In this document: positions 16,043-26,200 of the stretch, piece after piece | Layout of the letters: every line of letters begins with the position of its first letter | Position numbering within the stretch: position 1 is the stretch's first letter | Origin: an uncultured Candidatus Poseidoniales archaeon | GTDB taxonomy: Archaea > Thermoplasmatota > Poseidoniia > Poseidoniales > Thalassarchaeaceae | NCBI GenBank assembly: GCA_902625325.1 | Contig: CACOAW010000012.1 | Coordinates: forward strand, 1 to 34,772 | Direction of reading: 5' to 3' | DNA: 34,772 nucleotides | Position numbers and translations under genes: made by a program | Notes under the pieces: generated by a model | The model's input: the letters and a program-made list of their open reading frames with translations, nothing else | Database searches by the model: none | Told to the model about the DNA's origin: nothing

Positions 16043-16050
16043 CTTATAAA
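16043..16050 (-). promoter_or_regulatory. TATA box of the TBP gene
   Basis: On the minus strand TTTATAAG lies about 25 nt upstream of the ATG at 16021, implying a leaderless transcript. A second AT-rich box (TTTATATTA) lies about 10 nt further upstream, at about 16054-16062. Confidence 0.5.
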
Positions 16051-16101
16051 TGATAATATAAAGAACATGAACAATTAGATAGGGGGTCGCTTCAATTGCA
16101 A

Positions 16102-17073
16102 CTACAGAATACTCACTCCTTTTGAGCCTAATTTTGTCTTTAGGGGCCTGCCCCCGGCAATCTCGATAGCCTCAGAAACTCTATCGGGATTCTGGGTTAG
16201 TGCCACCATGCACCCCCCTCCACCGGCACCAGTAATTTTTGCACCTAGAGAATGGGGCCTTGCTGCACTGACCATGCGATCCAATTTATTGGTACTGACT
16301 TCCAACTTCCTGAGGCTTTCGTGACAAGCATCCATTGCTATTCCCAAGCCCTCCAGATTTCCAGCAGAGAGTGCTGTCAATCCCGCCCTCGTAATATTTG
16401 CAATCGCCTCCATTTCCTCCATCCTCTGTGGGAACTCAGAGATTAGATTAGCTACTTTGGCCACCATCCTACCTGTTGGGGAGCCGGTACCAGAGTATCC
16501 CACTACTAGCCATGCATCACCAATATCTGCAGGTAGGTCGACGACATTAATCGCCCAGTTCCGCGAACCTTCAGGAGTCTCCAAGCTAGTATCGAAAACG
16601 TGCCTGGTGCCTGTAACATGTTGTCCTGAAACCACGACACACCCTCCAAGAGCACTGGTCGCTGTATCTGTCGGACTGGCCCTGCCCTTCTGGGCTGTTG
16701 CTTCCGCGGAATGAGCCATTTTCGCCAATCTAATCGGGTCGAGGGGGGTGCTGGGGTTCAGATGTGAGTGCATTGCAGCCCCGAAGGCATTTGATAGGGC
16801 AGCGGAAGAGCCCATCCCAGCTGCTGAGAAAAGTGAGGATTGTACATCAATATCCAGAGGTTGGCCGTTGTACTGGAAGATATTTTGGATTATGTGAGAT
16901 ATATGCGGGTGCTTGGAGGGCTCGAATGGCTGACCCTCGAGGAGCCATTCATTAGAGCCTTGCACACTAACTCTTACCCCCTGCTCAATGGCCACCGCTA
17001 CGGCAGGATGACCGAAAACTACCGCATGCTCTCCGAAAAGGATGCACTTACCTGGTGCGAACGCGCTAGGCAT
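16102..17073 (-). CDS. mvk: Mevalonate kinase
   Basis: 323-aa GHMP kinase that phosphorylates mevalonate for archaeal isoprenoid lipid synthesis. The N-terminal motif is 'APGKCILFGEHAVVFGHPAVA'. The ATP loop is 'SAAGMGSSAAL' at 83-92, Glu124 is the likely Mg2+ ligand ('SAEATAQKG'), and Asp136 in 'ASPTDTATSALGG' is the catalytic base. C-terminal motif 3 is 'GAKITGAGGGGCMVAL'. The combination of 'GEHAVV' and the second motif separates it from homoserine and galactokinases. An ATG at 17091 would add six residues; 17073 fits the family start better. It is divergent from the Fe-S protein. The mevalonate pathway also supplies precursors for retinal, but no other pathway gene is here. Confidence 0.93.
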   Translation of the reverse strand: MPSAFAPGKCILFGEHAVVFGHPAVAVAIEQGVRVSVQGSNEWLLEGQPFEPSKHPHISHIIQNIFQYNGQPLDIDVQSSLFSAAGMGSSAALSNAFGAAMHSHLNPSTPLDPIRLAKMAHSAEATAQKGRASPTDTATSALGGCVVVSGQHVTGTRHVFDTSLETPEGSRNWAINVVDLPADIGDAWLVVGYSGTGSPTGRMVAKVANLISEFPQRMEEMEAIANITRAGLTALSAGNLEGLGIAMDACHESLRKLEVSTNKLDRMVSAARPHSLGAKITGAGGGGCMVALTQNPDRVSEAIEIAGGRPLKTKLGSKGVSIL

Positions 17074-17176
17074 ATCCTGGGGCCTACACATTAGAACATG
17101 ATTGTTGGCCTTATTAGCGGTTGTTTCAAGGTCTTGTTTGTAGGCGGAGGTTCCGGGAAAACCCAGGTGAGCCCAG

Positions 17177-19165
17177 ATGAAGCACCCCCTCTTACAGACT
17201 TACGGGCCATTGGATGGTTGGATGATTCTTCTCCTCATGGGCGGTCTTTCAATAGGATTCTTCGTCTATCAGGTACAGAAGGCAACGCGTCTAGTTATGA
17301 TTGGTTCTCCAGACTCGAGATTTGACTCATGGGGGCCTAGGGTCATGGAATTTGTCGTAGGTTGGTTGGGACAGAAGAAAGTTCTGAGGGATCGTGTTGC
17401 AGGGACCATGCACGTTCTGATGTTCTGGGGCTTCCTGATGCTAGCATCGGATATGTTTGATCTGGCTACGGCTAATGCATTCTCTGGAAAGATGCTGCCT
17501 GATGTCCTTGTTGGACCTTGGAACGGGATGGTAGAACTGGGCTATACGATGGCACTTATTGGATGTGTTTCGGCATTGATTCGTCGTCTGGTATTCACCC
17601 CTGAGAAGCTCAAAGGTAAGTCGCAGTTGGAAGGAAACGTAATCCTACTGCTAATTTTCACAATCACCACAACGTCATTTATGATAGAGTCGAAGGAAAA
17701 TCCCAGTGCATTCTGGGAGCCCATAGGCTACCAATTCAGCCTCTATGGCCTATCAGAAAATACCGTAGTAGCCTCGTATTGGTTGCACATGTTAGCAATA
17801 TCCGTATTCCTTTTCTTGATCCCTCTTTCAAAGCACATGCATCTGGTGATGGCCGTCCCTAACGTATTCTTCCATGATACCGGGCCTGCTGCAAAGATGC
17901 GACCCCTTTCTACCGATGAGCACGGTCTAGCCGTGCCGCTGGAGGAATTGGACATAGACTCTTTCGGGGTGAGCACATACACCCAGTTCACTTGGAGGCA
18001 ACTAATTGACGGATGGTCTTGTACCTCCTGTGCTAGGTGTCAGGACGTTTGTCCAGCATACGCTTCAGGCAAAGGCCTGAACCCTATGCAAGTGATTCAT
18101 GATGTCAGAGATTACGCTAACGAGCATGCTCCAATTCTCCTCTCAGGAGAGACTCCCGATGAGACGATGATGCAACGGATTACCGATGAGGCGGTTTGGG
18201 CGTGCACTACTTGCAATGCTTGTGTTGATGTTTGTCCGCTTTACATAGAACATGTTCCGAAACTAACGGACTTGAGGAGAAACGCGATGATGGAGACTAT
18301 GGAATACCCAGAGATTCTAAACACTGCGATGGGGAACATAGAATCTGCGTCTAATCCGTATGGTTTTGGAGAGCATGAGAGGGCAGATTGGGCCTCCGAT
18401 CTAGATGTCAAGATAGGAGAGCCCGCTGAGTACATCTACTTCGTGGGTTGTGCTGCCAGCTTTGATGAACGGAATCAGAAAGTAGCTAGATCCACAATCT
18501 CACTTCTGAAGGAAGCTGGACTAGATGTTGGGATTCTAGGTATGCAAGAGGGCTGCTCCGGGGATCCAGCAAGGAGAGCTGGGAACGAATATCTGTTCCA
18601 GATGCTAGCAGAGACGAATTTGATGACCTTCCAAGAGTTAGGCGTTAAGCGTATAATTGCCTCTTGTCCGCATTGTTTCCATACACTTGGAAAAGAATAC
18701 GGGGACTATGGCGGAGAAGAATTGGAGGTATTCCATCATTCGGAGATTCTAGCAAAATTACAGGAGGAGGATAAGCTCCCTGAGGTTGAGAAGAATGGTC
18801 GCAGCATTACTTTCCACGACCCATGCTACCTAGGGAGAATAGGAGGGATAATCGATGAGCCTAGGAGTGTGATTGGAGGAGTAGATGTAGAGACTGAGAA
18901 GAGTAGGGAGGAATCCTTCTGCTGTGGTGCAGGTGGTGCGCAGATGTGGATGGAGGAGGATGCGGACAAGCGGGTAAACGAGATCAGGGCCAAGGAGCTC
19001 GCAAAGACTGGTTGCGATACAGTAGCTGTAGGATGTCCTTTCTGCTCGATCATGGTCAAGGATGGGCTGGACTCAGTTGGAGCTGAGATGGAAGTGATGG
19101 ACGTTGCAGAACTGCTCTGGGAACAGATTGTGGCCAAGGACAAAGATATTCATAGCCAGACTTAA
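17177..19165 (+). CDS. Membrane Fe-S oxidoreductase, EtfD/HdrD-like
   Basis: 662 aa with three parts. Residues 1-240 hold about five transmembrane helices with several His, resembling the NarI/cytochrome-b-type domain. Two classic [4Fe-4S] motifs follow at about 280 ('CTSCARCQDVCP') and 342 ('CTTCNACVDVCP'). The C-terminus has two heterodisulfide-reductase-type cysteine-rich domains: the first is 'FVGCAASFDER', 'GCSGDPARRAG' and 'SCPHCFHTLG', the second 'FHDPCYLGR', 'SFCCGAGGAQMW' and 'GCPFCSIMV'. The first domain has Gly-Cys-Ser instead of Cys-Cys-Gly. This architecture matches membrane ETF:quinone reductases (mycobacterial EtfD, clostridial EMO), which move electrons from beta-oxidation to quinone. 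Pairing with the acyl-CoA dehydrogenase at 3223 is inferred. The gene is followed by a 69-bp spacer beginning with an A-run. Confidence 0.85.
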   Translation: MKHPLLQTYGPLDGWMILLLMGGLSIGFFVYQVQKATRLVMIGSPDSRFDSWGPRVMEFVVGWLGQKKVLRDRVAGTMHVLMFWGFLMLASDMFDLATANAFSGKMLPDVLVGPWNGMVELGYTMALIGCVSALIRRLVFTPEKLKGKSQLEGNVILLLIFTITTTSFMIESKENPSAFWEPIGYQFSLYGLSENTVVASYWLHMLAISVFLFLIPLSKHMHLVMAVPNVFFHDTGPAAKMRPLSTDEHGLAVPLEELDIDSFGVSTYTQFTWRQLIDGWSCTSCARCQDVCPAYASGKGLNPMQVIHDVRDYANEHAPILLSGETPDETMMQRITDEAVWACTTCNACVDVCPLYIEHVPKLTDLRRNAMMETMEYPEILNTAMGNIESASNPYGFGEHERADWASDLDVKIGEPAEYIYFVGCAASFDERNQKVARSTISLLKEAGLDVGILGMQEGCSGDPARRAGNEYLFQMLAETNLMTFQELGVKRIIASCPHCFHTLGKEYGDYGGEELEVFHHSEILAKLQEEDKLPEVEKNGRSITFHDPCYLGRIGGIIDEPRSVIGGVDVETEKSREESFCCGAGGAQMWMEEDADKRVNEIRAKELAKTGCDTVAVGCPFCSIMVKDGLDSVGAEMEVMDVAELLWEQIVAKDKDIHSQT

Positions 19166-19234
19166 AAAAATCCTCTGTCCAAATTCAGGCTCTCTAGTCG
19201 AGACAATCATTAATCTGAACACTCGCCGGAGTAT

Positions 19235-19639
19235 ATGAGTTCAGAGTTCAGGATGTTCGGGATGACCGTTCCCCAGATTGCTATTATGGATGGTGCAATT
19301 CTATCCTTATGGGGGTTAATTGCTTATTCCATCCAGAGTGCGGACCCTCCATCGATTACAGCGATGATTCCTGCCTTCTTCGGATTACCGATGATCGTTC
19401 TTGGATTCCTCTCACTGAAAAATCCTGTTAATAGGCACCACTACATGCATGCATCCATGGTATTTGGGCTTTTGATGGCGTTGGGAGGGGCTAGAATAGC
19501 AACAACTTTTGATGGGATGTCCTGGCTTGGAATTGTCTCCCATCTTCTTCTTCTTCTGGTAGGAGTCTCTTTCATGGTCGTGGGAATTATGTCATTCAGA
19601 AGTGCCAGACTAGAAAGAGAGTCCTCGGTGATTGGATGA
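19235..19639 (+). CDS. Four-helix membrane protein
   Basis: 134 aa with four predicted transmembrane helices (about 16-34, 42-60, 69-87 and 97-118), a short loop 'NPVNRHHYMHAS' and a basic C-terminus. I do not recognise a family by name; the layout resembles small uncharacterised membrane proteins common in marine archaea. Its stop overlaps the ATG of the next gene (ATGA, 19636-19639), so the two are probably translationally coupled. An AT-rich box (ATTAATCT, about 19209-19216) lies ~23 nt upstream of its ATG. Confidence 0.75.
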   Translation: MSSEFRMFGMTVPQIAIMDGAILSLWGLIAYSIQSADPPSITAMIPAFFGLPMIVLGFLSLKNPVNRHHYMHASMVFGLLMALGGARIATTFDGMSWLGIVSHLLLLLVGVSFMVVGIMSFRSARLERESSVIG

Positions 19640-20325
19640 AGCCAAACATTGGTATTACCTGCTTCATGAGGGAAGCCCAATACGGCAATTGGGTCAGGCA
19701 TGCTGCAATCTTGCCTTCGGCTTATGTGTCAATGGTTGACAAAGCTGGTGGTGTGCCGATGATTATTCCGCCGGCGGGAGACATGACCAGCCTGTTGGAT
19801 TCGATAGATGGGCTGATAGTTTCTGGGGGTCCGGACATTTCGCCAGCCAGCTATAACGAGGAGCCCGGTCCGATGACTACAGAATTCTACCCAGAGCAGG
19901 ACTATTCAGAGATGGGGCTAATCGAGGAGGCTCTTGAGAGAGACTTGCCCCTTCTGGGTATTTGCAGGGGAATGCAAATCCTAAGTGTTGCACATGGCGG
20001 TAAGATGTATCAACATCTTGACACCACTCCTGGGCATGAGGGTCACGGGGGTTTCAATGGGAAATCTACTGAGCACGGAGTAGTCGTGCAAGAAGATTCA
20101 CTATTGGCAAGCATCATGGGGGAGTCGTTCAAAGTCAACTCCCTACATCATCAGGGAGTATCAGATGCTGGGACCTTGGAGATTTCAGCAAAAGCGGAGC
20201 ATGATGGCCTAATAGAGGGAGTGGAGCGTAGGGACAAGCGATTCTGCATTGGGGTTCAATGGCACCCAGAAAGAAAGGGACATGACTTACTATTCTCTGC
20301 ACTAATTGAGGCAGCGAGGGGTTGA
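19636..20325 (+). CDS. Peptidase C26 / gamma-glutamyl-GABA hydrolase-like amidotransferase
   Basis: 229-aa class I glutamine-amidotransferase-fold hydrolase. The nucleophile is Cys110 in 'LLGICRGMQ'. His210 and Glu212 in 'VQWHPE' complete the triad, and 'GLIVSGGPDISPASY' forms the oxyanion region. This matches the PuuD group that cleaves gamma-glutamyl amide bonds, for example gamma-glutamyl-GABA in polyamine breakdown. No synthetase or polyamine gene is nearby, so the substrate is open. It overlaps the preceding membrane-protein gene by 4 bp and precedes cysS by 26 bp. Confidence 0.88.
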   Translation: MKPNIGITCFMREAQYGNWVRHAAILPSAYVSMVDKAGGVPMIIPPAGDMTSLLDSIDGLIVSGGPDISPASYNEEPGPMTTEFYPEQDYSEMGLIEEALERDLPLLGICRGMQILSVAHGGKMYQHLDTTPGHEGHGGFNGKSTEHGVVVQEDSLLASIMGESFKVNSLHHQGVSDAGTLEISAKAEHDGLIEGVERRDKRFCIGVQWHPERKGHDLLFSALIEAARG

Positions 20326-20351
20326 TGTCTGAAGTGCCATGTCAATAGGTA

Positions 20352-21785
20352 GTGGCAGTCAGGTTATTCGACACTCGATCTCGGAAAAAGAGGGAATTCG
20401 TGACCCTAGAAGAGGGGAAGGTTGGCCTATATGCCTGTGGCATTACCCCTTACTCGCCTAGTCACATTGGTCATGCTAGACAGGCTATTTCATTCGATAT
20501 CATAGTAAGATGGCTGCGCAAGAGGGACTTTGAAGTCAATTATATCACGAATTTCACGGATGTTGATGACAAGATTATCTCGGCTGCCAATAAAGAAGGT
20601 GTTGACTTCCTAGAAATTTCCAACAGATACATCGACGACTACTTCGAATCTATGGATGCCCTGAACGTAATTAGGGCAGATGCATACCCAAGAGTAACCG
20701 AAACTATTCCAGAAATAATCGAGATGGTCGAGTCACTTATTGAGAAGGGCAATGCCTACGTAGCCGAGGATGGGGTATACTTCGAAATTGATACTTCCCC
20801 AGATAAGTATGGGCAGCTCACCGGCCAAACCCTGGAAATGGTCAGATCCGGGGCCGGTGGGAGGGTCGACAAAACCGGTTCTGGAAAAAGGGACCATAGG
20901 GACTTCGCTCTTTGGAAGATGGCGAAGCCTGGAGAGCCTTCGTGGGAGAGCCCCTGGGGAGAGGGGAGGCCGGGTTGGCACATTGAGTGCTCTGCGATGT
21001 CACTCAAGCATCTTGGAGAGAGGTTCGACATCCACGGAGGTGGTTCTGATCTCATTTTCCCACACCATGAGGCCGAGATTTTCCAATCAGAGTGCTGCCT
21101 AGGTCACGATCCAGTGGTGCAGTACTGGATCCATAACGGCATGGTGAACGTTGATGGAGAGAAAATGAGTAAGTCATTGGGTAACTTCTGGACAATATCG
21201 GAGGCTTTGGAGAATGTTGACCCCCTTGTGTTGAGATACAGTCTGATAAACGCCCCGTATCGTCAGCCAGTAGACTTCAATCAGGTAATGATAGACGACT
21301 CGGAGGTACATCATCACAGACTTGTAACAAGCTATGGAGAAGGGCTTTCGAAGAAAGGAAGCACGGACTGGCGGGGGATCCAATGGTTGGAAGAAGCAAC
21401 TGGCAGATTTGAGTCGGGAATGGATGACGACTTCAATACGAGAGTCGCTCTTGTCGAAGTGCAGTCAGTGGCCAAGAGAATGAGGGTCCTTCTGGACTCC
21501 GAAAGGGACTCTGAAGAGATTGCTGGGGCCGTAAGATGGATTTCTGATTACGCTGGAAGTGTTCTAGGACTTCTTCCCGAGGATTCTGAGCTTCTTAGCA
21601 AAATACAGAGCCAAGAGATTGCGAAGGATGAGATCTCCCAGCATGTCGAAACTCTACTTTTGGAGAGGGATGAAGCGCGGGAATCCAAGGACTGGGCGAG
21701 AGCAGATGAAATTCGCGATGAGCTAACGGGAATGGGAGTAATAGTCGAGGATGGCCCTAACGGGGCTACTTGGAGAATTGAATAG
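20352..21785 (+). CDS. cysS: Cysteinyl-tRNA synthetase
   Basis: 477-aa class I synthetase charging tRNA-Cys. It starts at GTG. Zinc ligands are Cys29 ('YACGIT') and the later 'IECSAM' Cys with 'FPHHEAE' His/Glu. The HIGH motif is 'SHIGHARQ' at 37-44, and KMSKS is exact at 271-275 ('EKMSKSLGN'). The DALR-type anticodon region follows, and the end 'ARADEIRDELTGMGVIVEDGPNGATWRI' is the typical CysRS C-terminus. A direct CysRS means the cell need not rely on the SepRS/SepCysS route used by many methanogens. Confidence 0.97.
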   Translation: MAVRLFDTRSRKKREFVTLEEGKVGLYACGITPYSPSHIGHARQAISFDIIVRWLRKRDFEVNYITNFTDVDDKIISAANKEGVDFLEISNRYIDDYFESMDALNVIRADAYPRVTETIPEIIEMVESLIEKGNAYVAEDGVYFEIDTSPDKYGQLTGQTLEMVRSGAGGRVDKTGSGKRDHRDFALWKMAKPGEPSWESPWGEGRPGWHIECSAMSLKHLGERFDIHGGGSDLIFPHHEAEIFQSECCLGHDPVVQYWIHNGMVNVDGEKMSKSLGNFWTISEALENVDPLVLRYSLINAPYRQPVDFNQVMIDDSEVHHHRLVTSYGEGLSKKGSTDWRGIQWLEEATGRFESGMDDDFNTRVALVEVQSVAKRMRVLLDSERDSEEIAGAVRWISDYAGSVLGLLPEDSELLSKIQSQEIAKDEISQHVETLLLERDEARESKDWARADEIRDELTGMGVIVEDGPNGATWRIE

Positions 21786-21807
21786 TCATCAATTCTATGA
21801 AAGTGCG

Positions 21808-21816
21808 ATATAATAC
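21808..21816 (+). promoter_or_regulatory. TATA box of the BNR lipoprotein gene
   Basis: ATATAATAC lies about 25 nt upstream of the GTG at 21834 and ~32 nt upstream of the ATG at 21843. A GGAGG (21826-21830) also sits between them, so either a leaderless GTG start or a short-leader ATG start is possible. Confidence 0.4.
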
Positions 21817-21842
21817 CGTTATCACGGAGGTACGTGCACTCA

Positions 21843-23252
21843 ATGATGTCGAGGCGAATCATAGCATCTCTTACTCTGGCACTGATGATGCTCCTGCCGG
21901 GCTGTCTCGAGGAGGTAACCTCGAGCGAACAGGAGTTAGACTGGAATCGCGACTATGTACTAATTGACCCAAGCGGGCACGAGGATACGCGTATGTTCGT
22001 AGTAGCCGATCCAGTAGAAAATGAGACTTGGGGGAACGCCACATGGACGGTGTTCGGGAACGAGCATGGGGGAAACTGCTGCGAGCATTACCTAGCAGCG
22101 ACCAAGGAGGGATGGATCCTAAACTTTGGCGGGGAATATCCGACATGGTCGGAGGACAGAGGTCTGACTTGGCAGGAGTACAGGCCTACTATTTTCTCCC
22201 AATTGGGGTGTCTTGAGCCAAAGCCTACTGTCCCCGGACAGGAAGGACTAGGAGAAGGGAGCATAATTCAGGCAACCAATGGCGATCTTATCTCGATGGG
22301 GTGGTTCCCATACCCAAGTACAAGCGGGGCTGACCAATTCTACGCTTTCTTCTATGACGCTGAGGACCAGGAGTGGAGTTGGTGCTTCAATAGGACTCCA
22401 GAGCCTTTCTACGATAGATCTTGGCAGGTTGAGGTGGTGGGACCGATAAACGGCGGAATATATGGCAACGGACCTTGGGCCAGCTTAGTTATTTCCAATT
22501 TCTGGCACCAAGTCCAGAATGTTGGAGGGCAGATATCAACTGACGGTCTGAATTACGATTATTTCGGTTTCCCGGATAGAGATGGGAGCCTGGACGTTAT
22601 GGAGGTTGATTTGAGTCCCGAAAGCCTAGGACCAGAGTGGGACTTCACTAAGCCTCATAAAAAGATGAGGGCCTTTCCAGTTCCCTCTGGTGGCTTGTAC
22701 TTTCCCAACTACTTCATGGATGGAAGTGACGCGTTTTTGGACACTTCACTCAATTGGTGGACGGGAGTGACGCTGAATGGTTCCTCGTTGCCGTCACAGT
22801 ATTGCGCGTTTGACTCGTCCACTGCCTTGCACTGCGTAAGCTCGGGACAAACCTCTCTCGTGCATATGCTCTCATGGGATGGCGGGGAGACATGGGAAAA
22901 CAAGACATACAATCTCTCAGAAAGGGCCACTGAGATCGAGGAGTGGGAATTCCACTCTAGCGGGGTGTATGACCTATTCGTGCTTAACGTTAGGTTCCAG
23001 AGCGAAGATGGGCCGGACGTTGACGTTGCCTATCACGTGCGTGAGTTCTCCCAGAGCCTGGAGCCTGACGTCCTTACCTATCTCGGACAGGGGGATCTTG
23101 ACTCTACTTCTGGAGCGGGGAATGACATTAGATTCGACTTCGCCAGTATGGGGATACTCCCGGATGGAGGATCGTTCATTGCATATCATGACTCGACCGA
23201 TCCCGACCCACTCTTCGGGGTTGAGATGTTGATTCCCGAGCGATATCTATAG
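21843..23252 (+). CDS. Secreted lipoprotein with BNR/Asp-box repeats
   Basis: 469 aa from the ATG at 21843 (GTG at 21834 and ATG at 21846 are alternatives). The signal peptide ends in a lipobox 'LLPGC', so it is probably a membrane-anchored exolipoprotein. The mature part has at least two Asp-box motifs, 'TWSEDRGLTWQEY' and 'SWDGGETWENK', which mark turns of sialidase-type beta-propellers. There are many Trp and Tyr residues. No sialidase Arg triad could be identified, so it may be a carbohydrate- or protein-binding propeller rather than an enzyme. It follows cysS by 57 bp and is convergent with ileS. Confidence 0.82.
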   Translation: MMSRRIIASLTLALMMLLPGCLEEVTSSEQELDWNRDYVLIDPSGHEDTRMFVVADPVENETWGNATWTVFGNEHGGNCCEHYLAATKEGWILNFGGEYPTWSEDRGLTWQEYRPTIFSQLGCLEPKPTVPGQEGLGEGSIIQATNGDLISMGWFPYPSTSGADQFYAFFYDAEDQEWSWCFNRTPEPFYDRSWQVEVVGPINGGIYGNGPWASLVISNFWHQVQNVGGQISTDGLNYDYFGFPDRDGSLDVMEVDLSPESLGPEWDFTKPHKKMRAFPVPSGGLYFPNYFMDGSDAFLDTSLNWWTGVTLNGSSLPSQYCAFDSSTALHCVSSGQTSLVHMLSWDGGETWENKTYNLSERATEIEEWEFHSSGVYDLFVLNVRFQSEDGPDVDVAYHVREFSQSLEPDVLTYLGQGDLDSTSGAGNDIRFDFASMGILPDGGSFIAYHDSTDPDPLFGVEMLIPERYL

Positions 23253-23260
23253 TCAAAATT

Positions 23261-26200
23261 TCAACGAATTTGGAAGTGAACAATAGACCCATCGACTTCG
23301 AATTTGTCGCATTCTTCTGAGGGTCCACCTTCGTTCAATGAGGACTCTCCAGCTCTAGTCTCCGATGTTATATGCTGCCAATCTCTATCCTCTAATTCCA
23401 TTCCTTCAATCCAAACCGAAAGTACTATTGAAGACTCTACCTGTAAGTCAAGCTCCTTCCTTTTGGCTTGGATCCTTCTTGTGATGTCCCTAGCTAATCC
23501 CTTCGATAGGAGGTCTGAGTTTGTGTGCATATCCAGGACAATGGATATGTCGCCCTCCTCAAAGGATAGAGTCTGCGCGGCGAAACCATCCCTTTCGACC
23601 CTCCTGATCTCAATATCGGACATAGTGATCTCATATCCTCCCAGTGCGGCAATTCCTGCCTCTATCTCGAGCAGCAGTTCTTCGGGGTCGGCCATGTCTA
23701 GCTGGGCCAGAACGTCCGGGAGGTCGGAACGGCACTTGGCTCCGAGTGCCTTCCTATTCGGCTCAAGGACTATTCTCTGGAAGGCATCGAGGTCCCTTTC
23801 TGTAGAAAGTACCTCTACATTGAGCTCCTCTGCTAGTATCTCGCTGAAGCTCGTAATATCTGGGCCCCCGACTATCCATCCTGTCCTGCAAGGAAGCCTC
23901 TGCCTCCTGTTCGAATCCACTCTGATTCGTCTACCTGCCTCTGCTAGGGACCTAACTAGAGACATCTCCTGCTCAAGCCCGAAGTCCCTTTTGGGCAGAG
24001 ATCTGTCGACTATCTCCGAGCCGACCGGCCAATCGGCAAGATGGACCGATGTGCCGGTCAGGCTTCTGTGGATGTGATCTGGTGTGAAGGGGGATACCGG
24101 TGCCATGAGTCTGCAAACCACTAGCAGAACCTCATGCAAGGTGTGCTGGCACGCTCTCTTGTCGTTGCTATCTGCCTCATCCCATAGCCTCCTTCTTGAT
24201 CTACGGACGTACCAATTTGAGAGATCGTTGACAACGAAGTCCTCCAACCCCCTTCCTGCCTTATGGAAGTCCCATGAGACGAAGTTCGAGTGATAGCCAT
24301 CGGCCATCTCGGTGACCTTGGAGAGTATCCAACGATCCAATGGACTCCTTTCACCAACTGGAACGAAGCCTGATTCTTCATCTGGATCGAAACCATCCAG
24401 GGCAGCATAATCGGCATGGAACCTGTAGACGTTCCAGAGGGTGAGGAACATTTTTGCGTAGGACTCCCGAACTCCGTTGGGGTCAAAATTGGTGGGGGAC
24501 CACGGTGCGCTTTGTGTGGTCATGTACCACCTGATGGAATCGGCTCCTTCCTTGTTGAAGTGGTCCCAGGGGTTCACGACGTTTCCTCTTGATTTGCTCA
24601 TCTTTTTTCCGTCCTTGTCCAGTATATGCCCCAAGGATAGACATCTACGGAAGCAAGGCTCGTCGAACACTGTGGTTGCAACCGCGAGTAACGAGTAGAA
24701 CCAGCCTCTAGTCTGATCTACAGCCTCGCAGATGTAGTCTACTGGGAAGGATCCTTCGAACAATTCTTCGTTCTCGAATGGATAGTGCCACTGTGCGAAC
24801 GAAGCACATCCAGAATCAAACCAGCAATCCATGACATAGGGCTCCCTGACCATTTCGCCCGAGCATTCTTTGTTCGTACACACCAATTTCACATCATCGA
24901 CATATGGCCTGTGTAGTTCCGGTGGAGTAGGGGAGTGTTCAGTACTCATCGAATTCATCTCCTCGATGCTGCCGACGCAGTGCTCAGCTCCGCAATCGGG
25001 GCAGATCCATACTGGAATTGGAGTCCCCCAGTACCTCTCCCTGCTGATGGCCCAGTCCTTGATGTTGGACAGCCACTCGCCCATCCTCTTTGTCCCGGTC
25101 CACTCGGGTGCCCATTCAACGCTAGAGTTGTGAGAGAGAATTTGCTCCTTGACAGCCGTCATCCTGACGAACCAACTGTCCATTGCATAGTATAGGAGAG
25201 GGTGGTCAGTCCTCCAACAATGGGGATAGTCATGAGTGTAAGCATGCTCCCTGTACAAGAGCCCCTGGGCATCCAGTAGGCTGATAATCTCGTCATCGCA
25301 ATCCTTCACGTATCGCCCATCTAGATTCTCATGAACTCCGGAAACGAAAGACCCGTCCATACCAACCGTGTGCTGTGCCGGGAATCCGACCTCCATCCCT
25401 AACCTGTAGTCATCCTCCCCGTACATGACAGCAGTATGTACCACCCCTGTTCCATCGGTGGTGGTGACGAAGTCCGCAGACACTATCGTCCAAGCTGACT
25501 CGGATGACCCCCTATCAATTGCACCTGGGAATAGGGGCGAATATGACTTTCCGACTAGAGCCGATCCCGGGAATTCCTCTATCACGTCGGCATGATTCCT
25601 CATTACGTTCCCAATAAGGTCCTTGGCCAATATCAGTTCTTCGCCAACTTCGCCCCCTCCACGTCCTTCCCATGACTCAGAAGCCGGCTCAGTGATTCTC
25701 ACTCTGCAGTATGTCACATCTGGTCCAACGGCCAATCCAACGTTTCCCGGAAGAGTCCACGGAGTTGTAGTCCATGCAAGAATTGATGCATCGTCATCTT
25801 CAAGTCTGAACTTAACGAACACTGCGGGTTCCGTGACTTCCTTGTATCCCTGTGAGACCTCGTGAGTGGAGTAACTCGTTCCAGTCTGAGGGCAATAAGG
25901 AAGCACCTTGTGTCCACGGAACAATAGTCCCTTCTCGAACATCTGCTTAAGTGACCACCATGCCGATTCTATGTATTCATCATGCAGAGTGACGTATGGG
26001 TCCTCCATGTCTACCCAGAAGCCCATCCTCTCGGTCATCTCCCTCCATGCCTCTTCATAGGTCCAAACACTCTCCTTGCATTTCTTGTTGAATGCCTCCA
26101 TCCCATATTTCTCGATGGCTTCATTACTCATGAGTTCCAATTGTTTCTGGACCTCGATCTCAACAGGAAGACCGTGCGTGTCCCATCCTGCCTTCCTTTC

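Noticed and set aside
17098-17325. Short plus frame between mevalonate kinase and the Fe-S protein
   Set aside because: It overlaps the start of the Fe-S protein in another frame; the resemblance of 'GGGSGKT' to a P-loop is chance in a 75-aa frame.
23304-24077. Plus-strand 257-aa Ser-rich frame opposite ileS
   Set aside because: Antisense shadow with Ser-rich low complexity; ileS is certain.
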